From assembly GCA_017654935.2 (NCBI GenBank), contig CM065686.1, positions 27,957,384 to 28,021,383 of the forward strand: DNA of 64,000 nucleotides, read 5' to 3'. Position numbers and translations under genes: made by a program. Numbering within the stretch: position 1 is the first letter of the stretch; each line of letters starts with the position of its first letter. Under the pieces are notes generated by a model that saw only the letters and a list, made by a program, of their open reading frames with translations, was not told where the DNA came from and made no database searches. The stretch is from Phymorhynchus buccinoides (Eukaryota; Mollusca; Gastropoda; Neogastropoda; Raphitomidae). Positions 44,241 through 56,500 of the stretch are shown here, piece after piece.

Positions 44241-45220
44241 CCTGTAACCCATGAATCGGTGCACAGAATCGCTTCAAATTGTGTGTGGTGGTGTATCATG
44301 GTACACAGATTGTCCCATATAACATTGTGACCGTGCTGACCTTGACGAATGACCTTGAAAAACTAAACTTCGTTTAGGGGCCATATCTTCCACACTATTG
44401 GACTTACATACTACAAACTTGGTATGTATGTACATTGAAGTTTGGTAGTTCTGAATATGGGGTACTGAGCAAGTTCAAGATCAATGTCAAGTACATATCT
44501 TTCACGTTTTTCCTTGACAGAATTGCTTTAATTTTGTGTGGTGGTGTTTTACCTTGAGTAGAAGACACCCAAACATAAACTATTGGCGTTCTGACTTTAA
44601 CCTTGAAGTTTGACCTTGAAAACCAAACATTTCTTCTTTACGCTATGTATTTCATCTCTGAGCTGTATCTCATGAACTAGTGTACAGAACCCCTACAACC
44701 ATTATATATTCTTGGTCAGCACTGCTCAACCTATCCTGATCCTGAATTTTGAACCGCCAGTGCAAACCTACGCCAAGGAAGACTCACAAAACCGATTTAT
44801 TTGTTTCTTTGAGCTATGTAATTCATGTCTGAGCTGTTTCTCATGAACTGGTTGACAGAAAAGCTTCAAATTTTCTGTGGTGGTGTAACACAGTGCAGAT
44901 ATGGTCCAATAGAAAAGAATAGAAACGTACTCACCTTGGCCTTGAAGATTGACCTTGAAAACGGTAAATTCTTCTTGAGGCCATATTTTTCACATCATTG
45001 AACTTACAGTGTTCAAACTTGTCATAGGAAGTGCACTGGCTAAAAGTGATTCTGAATATTAAGTATCGACAAGGTCAAGGTCACGGTCAAGGTCAAGGTG
45101 TCAAATTGGTTTTGGGGCCATATCTTATGCAGTTTTGCAGGTACAGGTTTAAAGTTGGCAGGTTGAGACTAGCTCAATGTCATGTGTTGATTATGGATTA
45201 TTGACCTTGACTTTTAAACA
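44240..45220. repeat. Tandem AGGTCA-rich repeat, about 300-bp units
   Basis: At least three diverged units begin near 44245, 44515 and 44815. Each has a (C/T)ATGAA(T/C)(C/T)(G/A)GT...ACAGAA opening, then TTCAAATT.TGTGTGGTGGTG and T(A)CATGGTACAC. Next come CTTGACCTTGAA or variants, AATTCTTC/ACTTCG and a GGGCCATATCTT segment. GGTCAAGGTCA occurs several times, densest near 45066-45100. Relatives lie at 5038-5900 and 53640-54420. Confidence 0.75.
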
Positions 45221-45334
45221 CCCTCTCTCTCTCTTTCTTTTTTTTAAGCAGTACTAATATGAGTTTGGACATAATTCATGAATATCAACTAAAGAACGTA
45301 ATATAACCATTCTGTACAGTTGTAGTTTAGATAC

Positions 45335-45640
45335 CCCCCCCCCCCCTCTCATGATTATGTCTGTTTCATAGCAATAATCCTAGGCTGATCCTACCCCTAT
45401 CCCTTTCCAAAGAACAACAACATGTTGCTTCTTAGTGAATTTTTCAATGCAAACATTTGAGGAGAAAAAAAGGAGGGAGGGGACGTGAGTAACTGCAATC
45501 TCAAAGTCTGCTTCTTTTAGTTTCATAACAACCCCAGGCAAATCCTAGCCCTATCATTTTCCTGAAAACAGCAGAATGTTTTTTCTCAGTTAATTTTTGT
45601 ATGCACAAATTTGATGGGGGAGTAGGGAGGGTCTAAGAAT
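45335..45640. repeat. Dispersed 150-bp repeat, copies 2 and 3
   Basis: Two adjacent copies (45335-45478 and 45495-45640) of the repeat at 43288-43440. Runs of C at about 45336-45348 and 45680-45700 border them. Confidence 0.6.
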
Positions 45641-45699
45641 ATATAGTTTTCCTGTTATGTGTGACACAGCCTCAGTGCTCCCCCCCCCCCCCCCCCCCC

Positions 45700-46298
45700 C
45701 ATCCTCTCAGATGCACACAGTCCATCTCTAATTTTGTTGCTTTTGCTGCTGCAGGGTAAAATCAGCTAGACCTAGGCCTGCAGTTTTTCAATCTTACCAA
45801 GATTATACGTTCAGAAAGAAATTTGCCCTTTAGAGTTGTCACCCTCACATACTAGTAAGCTACAGGCAAGATGACCTCTCACTGAACTAACTTGGTTCTC
45901 TTCCCGCCCTTTCTTTACGCATGCAGGCAACAGATTGTGCTACACTCTATTTTTAGATTTATAACTGTACCATTAGGCATGTCGCCTGTGGCTAACTTCT
46001 GCAGGCACTGTCTGGCTCAGTAATCAATCATGACATTAAAACAAACTATTTGTTTAGAATAGATGAATAGATGTATTTGTTCATTGACAAGCTGCTGCCC
46101 GTCATGCACATATACAACAGGCCTTTGCCACAGGATCACATTAGCCGGTAGTAATAAATGAGAGATGTGCAATATATGATTTTTAACACTATTGGAATAT
46201 ATCATGGTGCATTTTAGTCTTTTGTGGAAGAATATGACTCAAACTAGAGGGCATTTGCACTGGCTCTAGTGAATGGCCTTTGGAGGCCTTCTCCAACA
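45700..46298. other. Unannotated sequence
   Basis: No coding region or repeat family recognised. Confidence 0.5.
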
Positions 46299-46380
46299 CC
46301 AGCTCAAATCCCTCTGCCCGAGAGAGTGAGGATGTACATGGGTACATCCTCACTCTCTCCGGCAGAGGGATTTGAGCTGG
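46299..46380. repeat. Near-perfect 39-bp-stem hairpin
   Basis: The left arm (CCAGCTCAAATCCCTCTGCC onwards, 46299-46337) is the reverse complement of 46342-46380 with one mismatch, leaving a loop of about four bases. It could arise from head-to-head repeat insertion or from a fold-back sequencing artefact. Confidence 0.9.
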
Positions 46381-46384
46381 TTTC

Positions 46385-46500
46385 TTCACTAAAAACCCCA
46401 CCTATTTTTAGCCCAGCCCGCTGGAACAGAAGCAGACTTATTGCTGCTCCCTCTGCTTTCTGACAGTCATAGTCGGAAACGACAGACAGGCATACACACT
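46385..46500 (+). repeat. Dispersed repeat with GTCATAGTCGGAAACGACAG
   Basis: The block AGCCCAGCCCGC...CAGTCATAGTCGGAAACGAC AGACAGGCATAC is paralleled at 61685-61780, where AGCCTAAGCCCGCC precedes the same GTCATAGTCGGAAACGACAG core. It is probably part of an interspersed element; the class is unknown. Confidence 0.6.
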
Positions 46501-46939
46501 TCTTTACAAACACTCCCATGTCCTCTAGCTGTGAGTGTTTCATTTGCATATTGACGAGGAAGAACGATCAATAAAATCAGGGTGATTCCTTGATTTGTCC
46601 TCACTTTTTATGTTTGCAATAAGAAGAGAATAACTCAATTAACTTTAGGGGCGTTTAACTATGCTTACCTGGTGGTCAAACGAAATTGGTGATGATTCTT
46701 TGTTGTGAGTATCCACATTAAAAGTGCAACTTATTTGGATGTTATCAGCGTACAAGAACATCATCAAACACTTGCAGTGGAATATTTTTGATTTTATTTT
46801 ATAATCCATCTTCCGGCAGGTAGATGTTCTGTGCTATCTCAATGTGGCTAGTATTAGTGGTGTGCTTGTGTATGTTTTAGTGTTAATTAAGAATGATACT
46901 GTATTGATATTTGTTTCATAGCCAGCACACTTTTTCGTA

Positions 46940-47182
<243 letters not shown>

Positions 47183-48352
47183 ACACATATTCAGACTATC
47201 CGCCGACCAAGGAGCAACATTCAGAGACAACACAGACAGGCTTTGGGGGAGTTGAGACAGCAAGTTCTTGATCGTAAAATCAGAATCAGCAGTGCTGATA
47301 AAGGAGGCGCTGTTGTTATCCAAGACGTCAACAACTACATTGGAGAGGGTGTGAAACAACTCAGCAACAATGTTCACTACCAGGAGGTGCAGGATGATCC
47401 CACCACTATGATTGCTGACCTGTCCAACAAGCTAGTCCAACGCCTCCATCAAACCAACGTTATCAACGACACCACACGCGATTGGGCATTGGTGAATGTG
47501 AAATCTGTGAGAACTCCCCAGTTTTACCACCTCCCTAAGGTGCATAAGTCCCTCACCCAGCCACCAGGCCGCCCTATCGTCTCGGGGTGCAATGGTCCGA
47601 CGGAAAACCTGTCGAAACTGGTAGACAGCTGGCTACAACCTCTAGTCACCAGTCTGCCGTCTTACATCAAAGACTCCACCCATGTTCTGAATATCATTAA
47701 ACATTGGAACGAGACCTACGGACCGTTTGACCCTGAGGTAAAGCTAGTAACAATTGACGTGGTGGGACTCTATACAAACATTCCCCACGAGGAAATGTAC
47801 GAAGCAATCCGCCATTTCATGTCAGTGTTACCATCTCCAGACTCTCCTCCAATCAGCTCTGTGATAGAGGTTGTGCGACACGTGATTGAAAAGAACTTCT
47901 TCACCTTCGAGGGGAAGGTGTACCACCAAACTCATGGTACAGCCATGGGTACACCAGCCGCCCCTTCAGTTGCCATCCTCTTCATGGGCTGGTTGGAGGA
48001 AAAGCTACTGGCAGCCAACCCAGTTCCCATTGATACCAACTTTTGGAAACGCTTTATTGACGATATCCTGATGTTGTGGATGGGCACACAACAGCAGCTG
48101 GACATCTTCCGTGACCATCTCAACAATTTCCATCCAACTATCAAGTTCACAATGGAAGTGTCTTTGGAGGAGTTGCCCTTCCTAGACATCATGGTGAAAA
48201 AGAAGAACAACTTCCTGCAAACAGACTTGCATACTGTCAACCACGACACTGCCGGGATAATATTCCCTATAGCCAACTCTTGCGAGTACGACGCCTCTGT
48301 TCTGCAGACCAGGATTTCACTCAGCGTAGCCGTGAAATCATGGATTCGCTGA
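47183..48352 (+). pseudogene. PLE 2: reverse transcriptase, 5'-truncated
   Basis: A single open frame carries all RT boxes: ISSADKGGAVVIQDV, PQFYHLPKVHK, GRPIVSG, motif A VTIDVVGLYTNIPHEE, motif B GTAMGTPAAPSVAILFMGW, motif C FWKRFIDDILMLW and LPFLDIM. This is a Penelope-like RT. The N-terminal domain before DKGGA is short and is cut off by the TA/GA repeats. The frame changes near 48260-48290, where the following region continues in the next frame. The RT core is therefore intact while the element is not. Clade within PLEs is not assigned. Confidence 0.9.
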
Positions 48353-49107
48353 GACGTGGTGGGACTTCTTCACCTTCGAGGGGAAGGTGTACCATCTCTG
48401 TCCTCACTGATGCCACGAGAAGGGTCAGCACAGTACCTCGGGAGGAGCTTCTCAAATACAGGGTTGGGAAGGAGTGCCATAGAGTTCCCTTTGTGATCAC
48501 GCATAATCCTGCGAACCCACCACTCAGGAAATGGCTGAGGGAGCAACAAGTGGCACTCCATCGTAACCAGGTCATGAAGAGGGCTCTTCCTGAGTTGCCA
48601 GTCGTTGGAGAAAGAAACCCCAAAAATCTGCGAGCCCTTCTCATGCCATCAGTCATTCCTCCACACGTAGACAGCAGCCAAGCGCCAGGAGTTCTCAGGT
48701 GTGCCAAGATGTGTGTCACCTGTCGCGAGCATCTTCAGGAGGCCACCTGCTTCTCCAGTGCTGTGACTGGGGAATCCTTCCATATCCGGCACCATATGAC
48801 ATGCACAACGTCTAACGTTGTGTATTTGTTGTATTGCCGGAAATGCCCCAGGTCGCAGTACATTGGGGAGACGGGCAACAGCCTGAAGACTCGCTTTGCT
48901 CTACACAGGAGCCACATCAGGCAGAACGTGGGAACCCTGGTGACTCTGCACTTTAACCAGCCAGACCACTGCCTGCAGGACATGAGGTGTCTGCCCATTG
49001 AAAAGCAGTTCCTGGATGACAGGAAGCGTAGGGAGGAGCGGGAGAAGTTCTGGATGCATAAACTAAGATCAGAACATCCAACTGGACTGAACGACAAGAC
49101 AAAGTGA
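48280..49107 (+). pseudogene. PLE 2: linker and GIY-YIG endonuclease
   Basis: The frame starts in RVRRLCSADQDFTQRS, the natural continuation of the RT thumb, so it is the same protein shifted by one base. It runs through NPKNLRALLMPS and CAKMCVTC to NVVYLLYCRKC, QYIGETGNSLKTRF, LHRSHI and HFNQPDHC, the GIY-YIG nuclease. It ends at TGA 49105-49107. Residues TSSPSRGRC are encoded by a 31-bp copy of RT sequence (48364-48394 equals 47895-47925) that replaces expected PLE sequence. All GIY-YIG blocks are present. Confidence 0.9.
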
Positions 49108-49192
49108 AATCAACAACAAAGACAAAAGAAAAAGAAAAAGTGATGGCCAAAAAAGGCGAACACGGAAACATAAGGGGGTTGTGTGTGTGTGT

Positions 49193-49234
<42 letters not shown>

Positions 49235-49950
49235 CAGGATAGGGGGAGGGGAGGGTTGAGAGAAGGTTGGAGGGTGGGGGTGAGGGTGGGAGTGGGGATG
49301 GTAGTGGGGATGGTAGTGGGGGAGGATATTTGAGGAGTAGGGGATAGGGAAGAAGATGGTGAAGAGATAAAAAGATAGATCATGTACGTCGTTTCATTCA
49401 GAACAAGTGTGCCGCCTATTTCGTCATACCATCACGTCATTCAAAACTTGCGTCATCCATTCATTGCTTTTCTACGTCACTCCATTCACTAGAGTCATAG
49501 ACTTTTTGCTCAGTCCTAATAATACCTTTTGTTGATAAACAAATCGTGTCTTTAGTTTTAGCATAATTATTGGTTTTAATTTAGAAGAAACATTTCTTCA
49601 TTAAATAGGGTTTAATTGTCACTTCATTTTTCATAATTGTATTGACTTATCCTACATTTTCACTTTTTATAGTGAGAGGAGAGGGAGAGGGTGATATGTG
49701 TGTGTTGGGGGTGGGGGGTGGGTGTGTGGGGGGGGGGGGGGGGGAGTGTTGACAAGGCAATGATAAAGTTTAAGGATACGTCATTTTAGTTGGCTTAGTT
49801 TCTATGTAATGTCATCGTTCTACGTCATAAGTCTTTTTTACGTGGTGTTTCTACCTTTGTCAGTTCTGTACCTTGAAAAAGAGGGGTTACCCCCTCGAAA
49901 GCTTGGATAAAAAATTAGAACTTACAAAGGATTTGTTGTGTTTTTTTCTT
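49108..49950 (+). other. PLE 2 3' UTR region with poly(G) and stem-loop
   Basis: The stretch contains G runs (about 49192-49233 and 49727-49744) and GT-rich sequence. Near its end is a stem-loop GAGGGG-TTAC-CCCCTC (49881-49896) set between TTGAAAAA and GAAAGC. This arrangement is like the end structures of many EN(+) PLEs. A TA tract follows at 49957. Confidence 0.4.
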
Positions 49951-49952
49951 CA

Positions 49953-50685
<733 letters not shown>

Positions 50686-50875
50686 AGGTCTTGTGTTTCA
50701 ATTATTGTCTTGCTTTAATAAACAATTATTTTGATATCTACGAATTACTTTGCTATGAACTTTATCTTGCGCCTTGGGCGCTGTATACCAAGAAACCTTA
50801 ATACATTGTACCTTCTTGACGTGATAGCTAAATTAGGCCATTGTCCATACAAAATGTTTCTGAATCGTCTAGGAG

Positions 50876-51079
50876 ATAGAGAGGAGAGAGAGAGAGAGAT
50901 GAGAGAGCCCCGACGAGAGAGAGCAGAGAGAGCGAGCCTCAGAGAGAGAGAGGGGGGGCGAGACTCCGCGAGAGAGGAGGCCAGAGAGAGAGATAGCGAG
51001 AGAGAGGGAGAAAGAGAGCGAGAGAGAGAGAGAGAGGGAGAGAGAGAAAGGAGAGACCGCGCACGGGCACGCGGTCGCC

Positions 51080-51135
<56 letters not shown>

Positions 51136-51298
51136 GGGGAGGGAGATGAGAGAGAGAGAGAGAGAGAGAGAGTTAGAGAGAGCGAGGAGAGAGAGAGAGA
51201 GAGGGGGGGCGAGAAAGAGAGGAGAGAGAGATGCGAGAGAGACGAGAGAGGGCGGGAGAGACGAGAGAGAGAGAGAGAGAGAGACGATGAGAGAGATT
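50876..51298. repeat. Purine-rich GA array
   Basis: A 420-bp irregular GA/GAGC tract with a short island containing CGCGCACGGGCACGCGG (about 51057-51073). Reading frames through it are Arg-Glu repeats. Confidence 0.95.
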
Positions 51299-51524
51299 AA
51301 ACTGTGTTGTTTTCGTTTTAAATTAAATTGTGACAGAATACAAATACGAATAATAGTAATATCAATTTTTAAATTCTGGCCTGAGTACACCTGAAATTTA
51401 AAGGGTAAAAGACATTTTGATTATCATCTCCTATAAATAAATAAAAGACATAAAAAGGGCGGATATGTCTGTGTGTATGTGTGTGCGCGCGAGCCAGTTC
51501 ATATTTACATATTTTATTTATTCA

Positions 51525-52080
51525 TTTAGAACACTTGCATAGCGCATTTTCCTTAAAACTCAATGCACTTTACAAAATCACTAAAAAAATTAGCATAATT
51601 ATACACATTATATAAATAACTAGCAGCTATGCCCCGCGCTCGCTACGCTCCGCGGCAGCTATTCCTGGCACAGGTCTTTACAATTGCAGTTGCCAGAATA
51701 GCACTTCGAAAATGTCTCCCACTGCATTCCTCCGGCGATGTTAATCACGAATGTACGGTCTATATACGGATCTCAAACCAAACGTCGTTTTCATAACTAC
51801 AGCACTACAATTGTTTCGCTCCTATGCCCCCGCAACGCCCCAGGTCTTCAGAACTAGCAGTTCACCAGCTCCTAGCAGAATATAAAAATGTATCCCTTCT
51901 CTGCATTCCTCCAGTGATGCTGATTATGCAAATATATATGGCTAAAGGGGTTTACAGTCAGTAGTTTTCATACTACAATTGTTTGCTTTATGCAAATGGC
52001 CTGGGTCTTCCTGATAGCTCCGCCTTATCGTGAATATATATGGTTTTTTAAAGCGGTCTACAGCACAACTGTTTTCAAGG
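51525..52080. repeat. Tandem repeat of about 165 bp behind a GC hairpin
   Basis: GCTATGCCCCGCGCTCGC TACGCTCCGCGGCAGC (about 51626-51660) is a self-complementary GC head. It is followed by two units (about 51670-51826 and 51840-51996) sharing CAGGTCTT, AGAATA, CTGCATTCCTCC.G(C/T)GATG, GTTTTCATA.CTACA and ACAATTGTTT. A partial third unit runs to 52080. A GCATAGCGCATTTTCC segment at 51537 may be a separate repeat. Confidence 0.6.
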
Positions 52081-52085
52081 GGCGG

Positions 52086-52262
52086 GGGTCCACGACATTT
52101 GCTCCTTCATAATTGCTCCTCAACAATTGCCTCGCGACAATTACTCCTTGATAAGTTATTGCTCCTTGAGATACTTGCTCCAGGACTAATTGCTCCTTGA
52201 ACAATTGCTCCTCACATATTAGCTTCTTGGGGTTTTTTGCTCATTGGACAGTTGCTCCTATT
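52086..52262. repeat. TTGCTCC minisatellite
   Basis: About ten irregular units of 13-18 bp built on ATTGCTCCTTGA. The reverse-complement form (AAGGAGCAAT) appears at 53405-53578, and a third, degraded form at 5945-6195. Confidence 0.8.
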
Positions 52263-52329
52263 TTTTTTATTTTTTTTCTCGTCCATTGCTATGAAAGGTA
52301 TCTTTTAAAAGGTAGCTTTCAAAGGGGGT

Positions 52330-52933
52330 GGGGGATTTCACATTGCTACAGTCTTTAACTTTCAGGAAGGACGGAGCGAGAGACGAGAGAGAGAGAGAGA
52401 GTAGAGGAGAGAGAGAGAGAGGAGAGAGGAGAACGAGGAGAGAGAGGAGAGAGTGAGAGAGAGAGGAGACAGAGACTTCAGACTTCAAAAACTTTATTTT
52501 ACAAGGACTTATATAAGAATTTAGGCTGGGCCTAGTCTTCCATTCTGTCCTTGGTTCTAAGCATTGCAATACATAACTAATACTATAGATGAACATTGAG
52601 ACACAGAATGAGACACAGTCAAATCGCCAACAGACACAGCAACGAGTAGCAGAAATATAACAAAGACATGGAAGGCAGAGCATCAACATCAGCAATAAAA
52701 AAAAAACAGAACAGAACAGAAACTAACCAAAAGAATAAACAAACAAACAAAATTTTTATAAATGAATAGAAAATCACTACAATTTACTTCTTCTAATAAC
52801 ATTACTATCCTACTAATACTACTGTTACTACCACATCAACACCATCGCCACCACACAACACTTACTACTACTCCTCCACCACTATCCTACCATATTACTA
52901 CTATACTAATAATATAATATACATGACTACTTA

Positions 52934-52969
<36 letters not shown>

Positions 52970-53275
52970 CACTACTACTACTACTATGAGAGAGAGAGAG
53001 GAGAGAGAGAGAGAGGAGAGAGAGATTGAGAGATGAGAGAGAGGAGTGATAGAGAGGAGGGGGGGGGGGAGTGTGTGTTGTGTATGGTTTTAACGATAAT
53101 TTGAATGATGTTAATAATAGAAGAAAGTAAGGCATTTACAACACTGCTACATGGCTTTAACTTTCAGAAAGGATGGAGAGCAGAGACTTCAGATTCAAAA
53201 AACTTATTTTCAAGAATTTAAAAGGAAAATTTAAGCATAGAGCCAACTCTTCCATTCCGGTTCCTTTGCTTACGG
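52330..53275. repeat. Direct repeat pair with GA and TAC microsatellites between
   Basis: 52345-52520 and 53140-53225 share ACATTGCTAC(A), CTTTAACTTTCAG(G)AAGGA(C/T)GGAG, AGAGACTTCAGA and TTCAAAAA(C/A)TTATTTT. GA tracts (52378-52470 and 52987-53065) and a TAC tract (52935-52986) sit between them. The second copy leads into the right inverted arm. Confidence 0.7.
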
Positions 53276-53404
53276 ACTTACTTTCTAAACTTTTAATACT
53301 ATCACTAATACTACAAAACTATTAAGGATTAAATAAAAGTATGATTGGGCATTGTGTGGGGGGGCGGGGTGGTGGGGGCTTGGCAAGGAAGCAAAATTAT
53401 TCAC

Positions 53405-53578
53405 ATAGGATCCTAGGAGGCAATTGCCCGAGGGGCAAAAAATCAAGGAGCAAAACTCTTCAAGGAGCAAATCTAGCAAAGGAAGCAATGCTTCGGAGGA
53501 AATACACCTAGAGCAATTGTCAAGGGGCAAAATTGTTGGGGAGCAAATTGTCGAGGAGCAATTATCAGGAGCACCGGT
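53405..53578. repeat. GGAGCAA minisatellite, inverse of TTGCTCC units
   Basis: Irregular units such as CAAGGAGCAAA, GAGGAGCAATT and AGGGGCAAAA. Same motif as 52086-52262 on the opposite strand. Confidence 0.8.
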
Positions 53579-53639
53579 CGGGTTACCCGTTTCAAAAATG
53601 ATGCCTATTAGTCCGTGGGGTTACATCCTGTTTCATAAG

Positions 53640-54420
53640 TATAAACAGTCAAGTCAAATGTAAAGGTCAAGGACAAGTGTTTTAAACGTCCCACAAACTG
53701 CATTCATAGGTATGCTGATTCAACAGAAATAAATTATGGTTTGTGGGTGTAAACCCATGTGTACGACTATAGCAACAGGTAAAAAAGGAGAAGTCAAAAA
53801 AGTCAAGGTCAATGTCATTATGTGATAATCAGTACTTTGCACCAAACATGACTTCACGTGGCGTGCCTACCTGCCAAATTGGAAGCCTAGAGTAACTGGA
53901 AAAATGTGAAAAATAGGTTAAAAACACTAATTTGGGACACCTCCAAAGGCAGTGTCCTTGACCTTGACCTTGAACTTGATCGGTACCCACTATTTCAAAT
54001 CCACCATTGGGCCCATCGCAAGTTTAACATTTTAAAGTCCCAAAATGAATGTGAAACAATATTTACCATCCCCCCAAAAAGCGGTTTTTAAGGTCAAAAC
54101 GTCAAGGGTTCAAAGGTCACCACCAGTTTTACCAGTCTCAATGGGGACCATCCCTGCACTGTGATACCGTCACATGCAAAATTCAAAAAGGCCATTTCTG
54201 GTCCATGTTTATAATATAAGCCCTACATGGAATGTATAGCGCAAAGAATGAAAATAATATTGGTTTTTCAATGTTCAAGCTTCAAGGTCAAGGTCGGCAC
54301 GGGTCAACCACCTTTTCTATGGAACCATCTATGCTACCATGATACACCACATTCAAAATCCAAATTTTAGGTGATTCTGTTCACTGATTCGTGGAGCTTA
54401 CAGGGTGAAACAAAAACACC
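53640..54420. repeat. AGGTCA-rich repeat (right-arm copy)
   Basis: Inverse of 5038-5900. Contains AAGGTCAAGGTCGGC and CCTTGACCTTGACCTTGAAC, and ends with a GATTCGTGGAGCTTACAGGG opening segment in reverse orientation. Confidence 0.7.
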
Positions 54421-54559
54421 ACAACAATATAATTTTATTATAAATAGTATGATATACAATCGATTTAAAGAAAATTTTATGTGAACATTGGAGGAGCAAA
54501 AGGCAAGCCCAAAAAAAAAGATTTTTTTTCCATTCTCTCATTATTTATTTATTATGTGT

Positions 54560-55480
54560 GAAATATAGGAATATGATTAGAGGAAAATCAGATATCAAAG
54601 GCATTGTAATTGGTCATGATGGCATAAATTGTCGGCAATATGCGGATGGACACAGAATTGCTTCTCGCGTGGTGATAAAAAATCATTTGAAACATGTATA
54701 GGGGGCTTGTAAAAATATGGTCTGTATCAGGTTCTACACCGAAATCTTGGGCAAAGTTAATGTATCATGGTTAGGAAGCCAAGAAAAATTCCCAAATAAA
54801 ACAGGAAAACATTTAGGACTTTGAATAAAATGTAAGAATAGGTTCACTAAGATTAAAAGAATGTGGTTCGTATTCAATTACTCCGGACAAATGGCAGATA
54901 TAAAACATCTATTTTTAAATCTGGGTAAAACGTCAAAACTAACTCCTCTTGGCAGAATAGCAATTCTGAAATCTCTAATATTATCAAAAATTAACACATC
55001 TATGGCTACTTACTCCCTACCCCCCAGAATATTTGGAAAAAAACTCTACAAAAACTTGTTACAATTTGTTTGAATAAAAAAACATGATAAGATAAAGCAG
55101 GAAAAAACCGCACACAGAAGTATAAAAAAAAACGGTGGTTATAGGAATACCAGAGATAAAAACCTTGTCACTCGCTTAAAAAACTAAACCTGGATCCGTC
55201 AAACTGAAAAAACGGTGGAATCATAAATGGAAAGCAGATTTTACAAACCAAAAACCTTTCGTATGCATCTCGTTTCATAAAATGGGCCTGAAAACGTACT
55301 AACAAGTTTGTTCAAGTACTAATCAGTTTTGGTCAGGACGTTGTAGACTGCATACCAAATCGTATATAAATTGCGTACCAGAGAAAAGTGCAGAAATACA
55401 GGGGCTGAGGCCGAATTTGTTTTAATAACGAATTCAAATGGGAAATTCAATATCTAACTCAAAAAATATCAGGACTAAAA
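54560..55480 (+). pseudogene. Tx1/L1-type LINE RT fragment (right-arm copy)
   Basis: Starts with IRGKSDIKGIVIG and CRQYAD (RT motif C region, 54580-54650), then SFETC-like remains, and in the 54861-55073 frame LTPLGRIAILKSLILSK. The same order occurs in LINE 2 at 32975-32650. Everything upstream of motif C is missing and frames break every 50-100 bases. Confidence 0.7.
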
Positions 55481-55779
55481 ATGTAAATTGTTATTGCAGA
55501 TTTTGATGACAGAGGATACTACCTTGAACTACACAAGTTTCTCTGTCAGTGGATTGCCATTATTTCCATTAATTACTTAACACTGATGACATTATTATGA
55601 AAAAAAACAACAATTGTTTTTCTGTTTTCTGTTTTTTCCTTACAAAGATTGATCTATTTGTTCTTTAATGCCTGTTGTATATAATGGAAATGTTGCTGAG
55701 GGCCTCGATCATTATGGATATTATTAACTTCAATAAGGATGTATTGTCAGTCACACATCTCCTTATTTTTCTGTGATGT

Positions 55780-56500
55780 AATTTGTTTTTTTTGGTGGTT
55801 ATCTGTATGTATGTGTTGGTCGATGTATGTGTGTGGTTGTTGTTGTGTGTGGTGTGTGTGGTGGGTGTGGTGTGTGTGTGTGTGTGTGTGTGTGGTATGT
55901 GTATGTGTAAGCGATTTTCGTTCTTTTCATGTTTTTTTTTTGTTTTTTTGAAAAGCATGACATTTTTGAAAATGTAAAAAAAAGGTTTAATAAAAAATAA
56001 AATCTAAAAAAAATATTTTTTAAAGGTACCACACAAACACATGCATTTGTACAAACAAAACACAGGGGGACGCGCGCCATGCACACTCGGACAACCTCCC
56101 AGGGAGCACACAGGACACTCACTCAAACAAATATGCAAGCAAACAATTATTTCCGTGAAATAAAGAAATTTATAAAACGATTACATGCCATTAAAAATAA
56201 AAAAACCATTCAAACCACAATAATCATACTCGTAGGTGTGTGGTTGTGGTGTATGTGTGTGGTGTGTGTGTGTTTGTGTGTGTGTGTGTGGTGTGTGCGG
56301 GCGCGTGCGCGTGCGTGTGCGTGTGCGCGTGCGTGTGCGTGTGCGGCGTGTGCGTGTGCGATGCGTCAGTGTGTGTGGGTATGTATGTGTGTGTGGTCGA
56401 GTTGTGTGTGTCGTAGTGTGTGTGGGTCGTGTGTATAACGTGTCTGTGTGGGGACCTGGCGTGTGTGACGCTTGTTGGTTTTTTTCTTCTCTAGAGCACT
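55780..56500. repeat. GT-rich microsatellites
   Basis: GT tracts at about 55830-55910 and 56235-56460, the latter with GCGT interruptions. Mirror of the CA tracts at 2785-3480. Frames are Cys/Val repeats. Confidence 0.9.
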
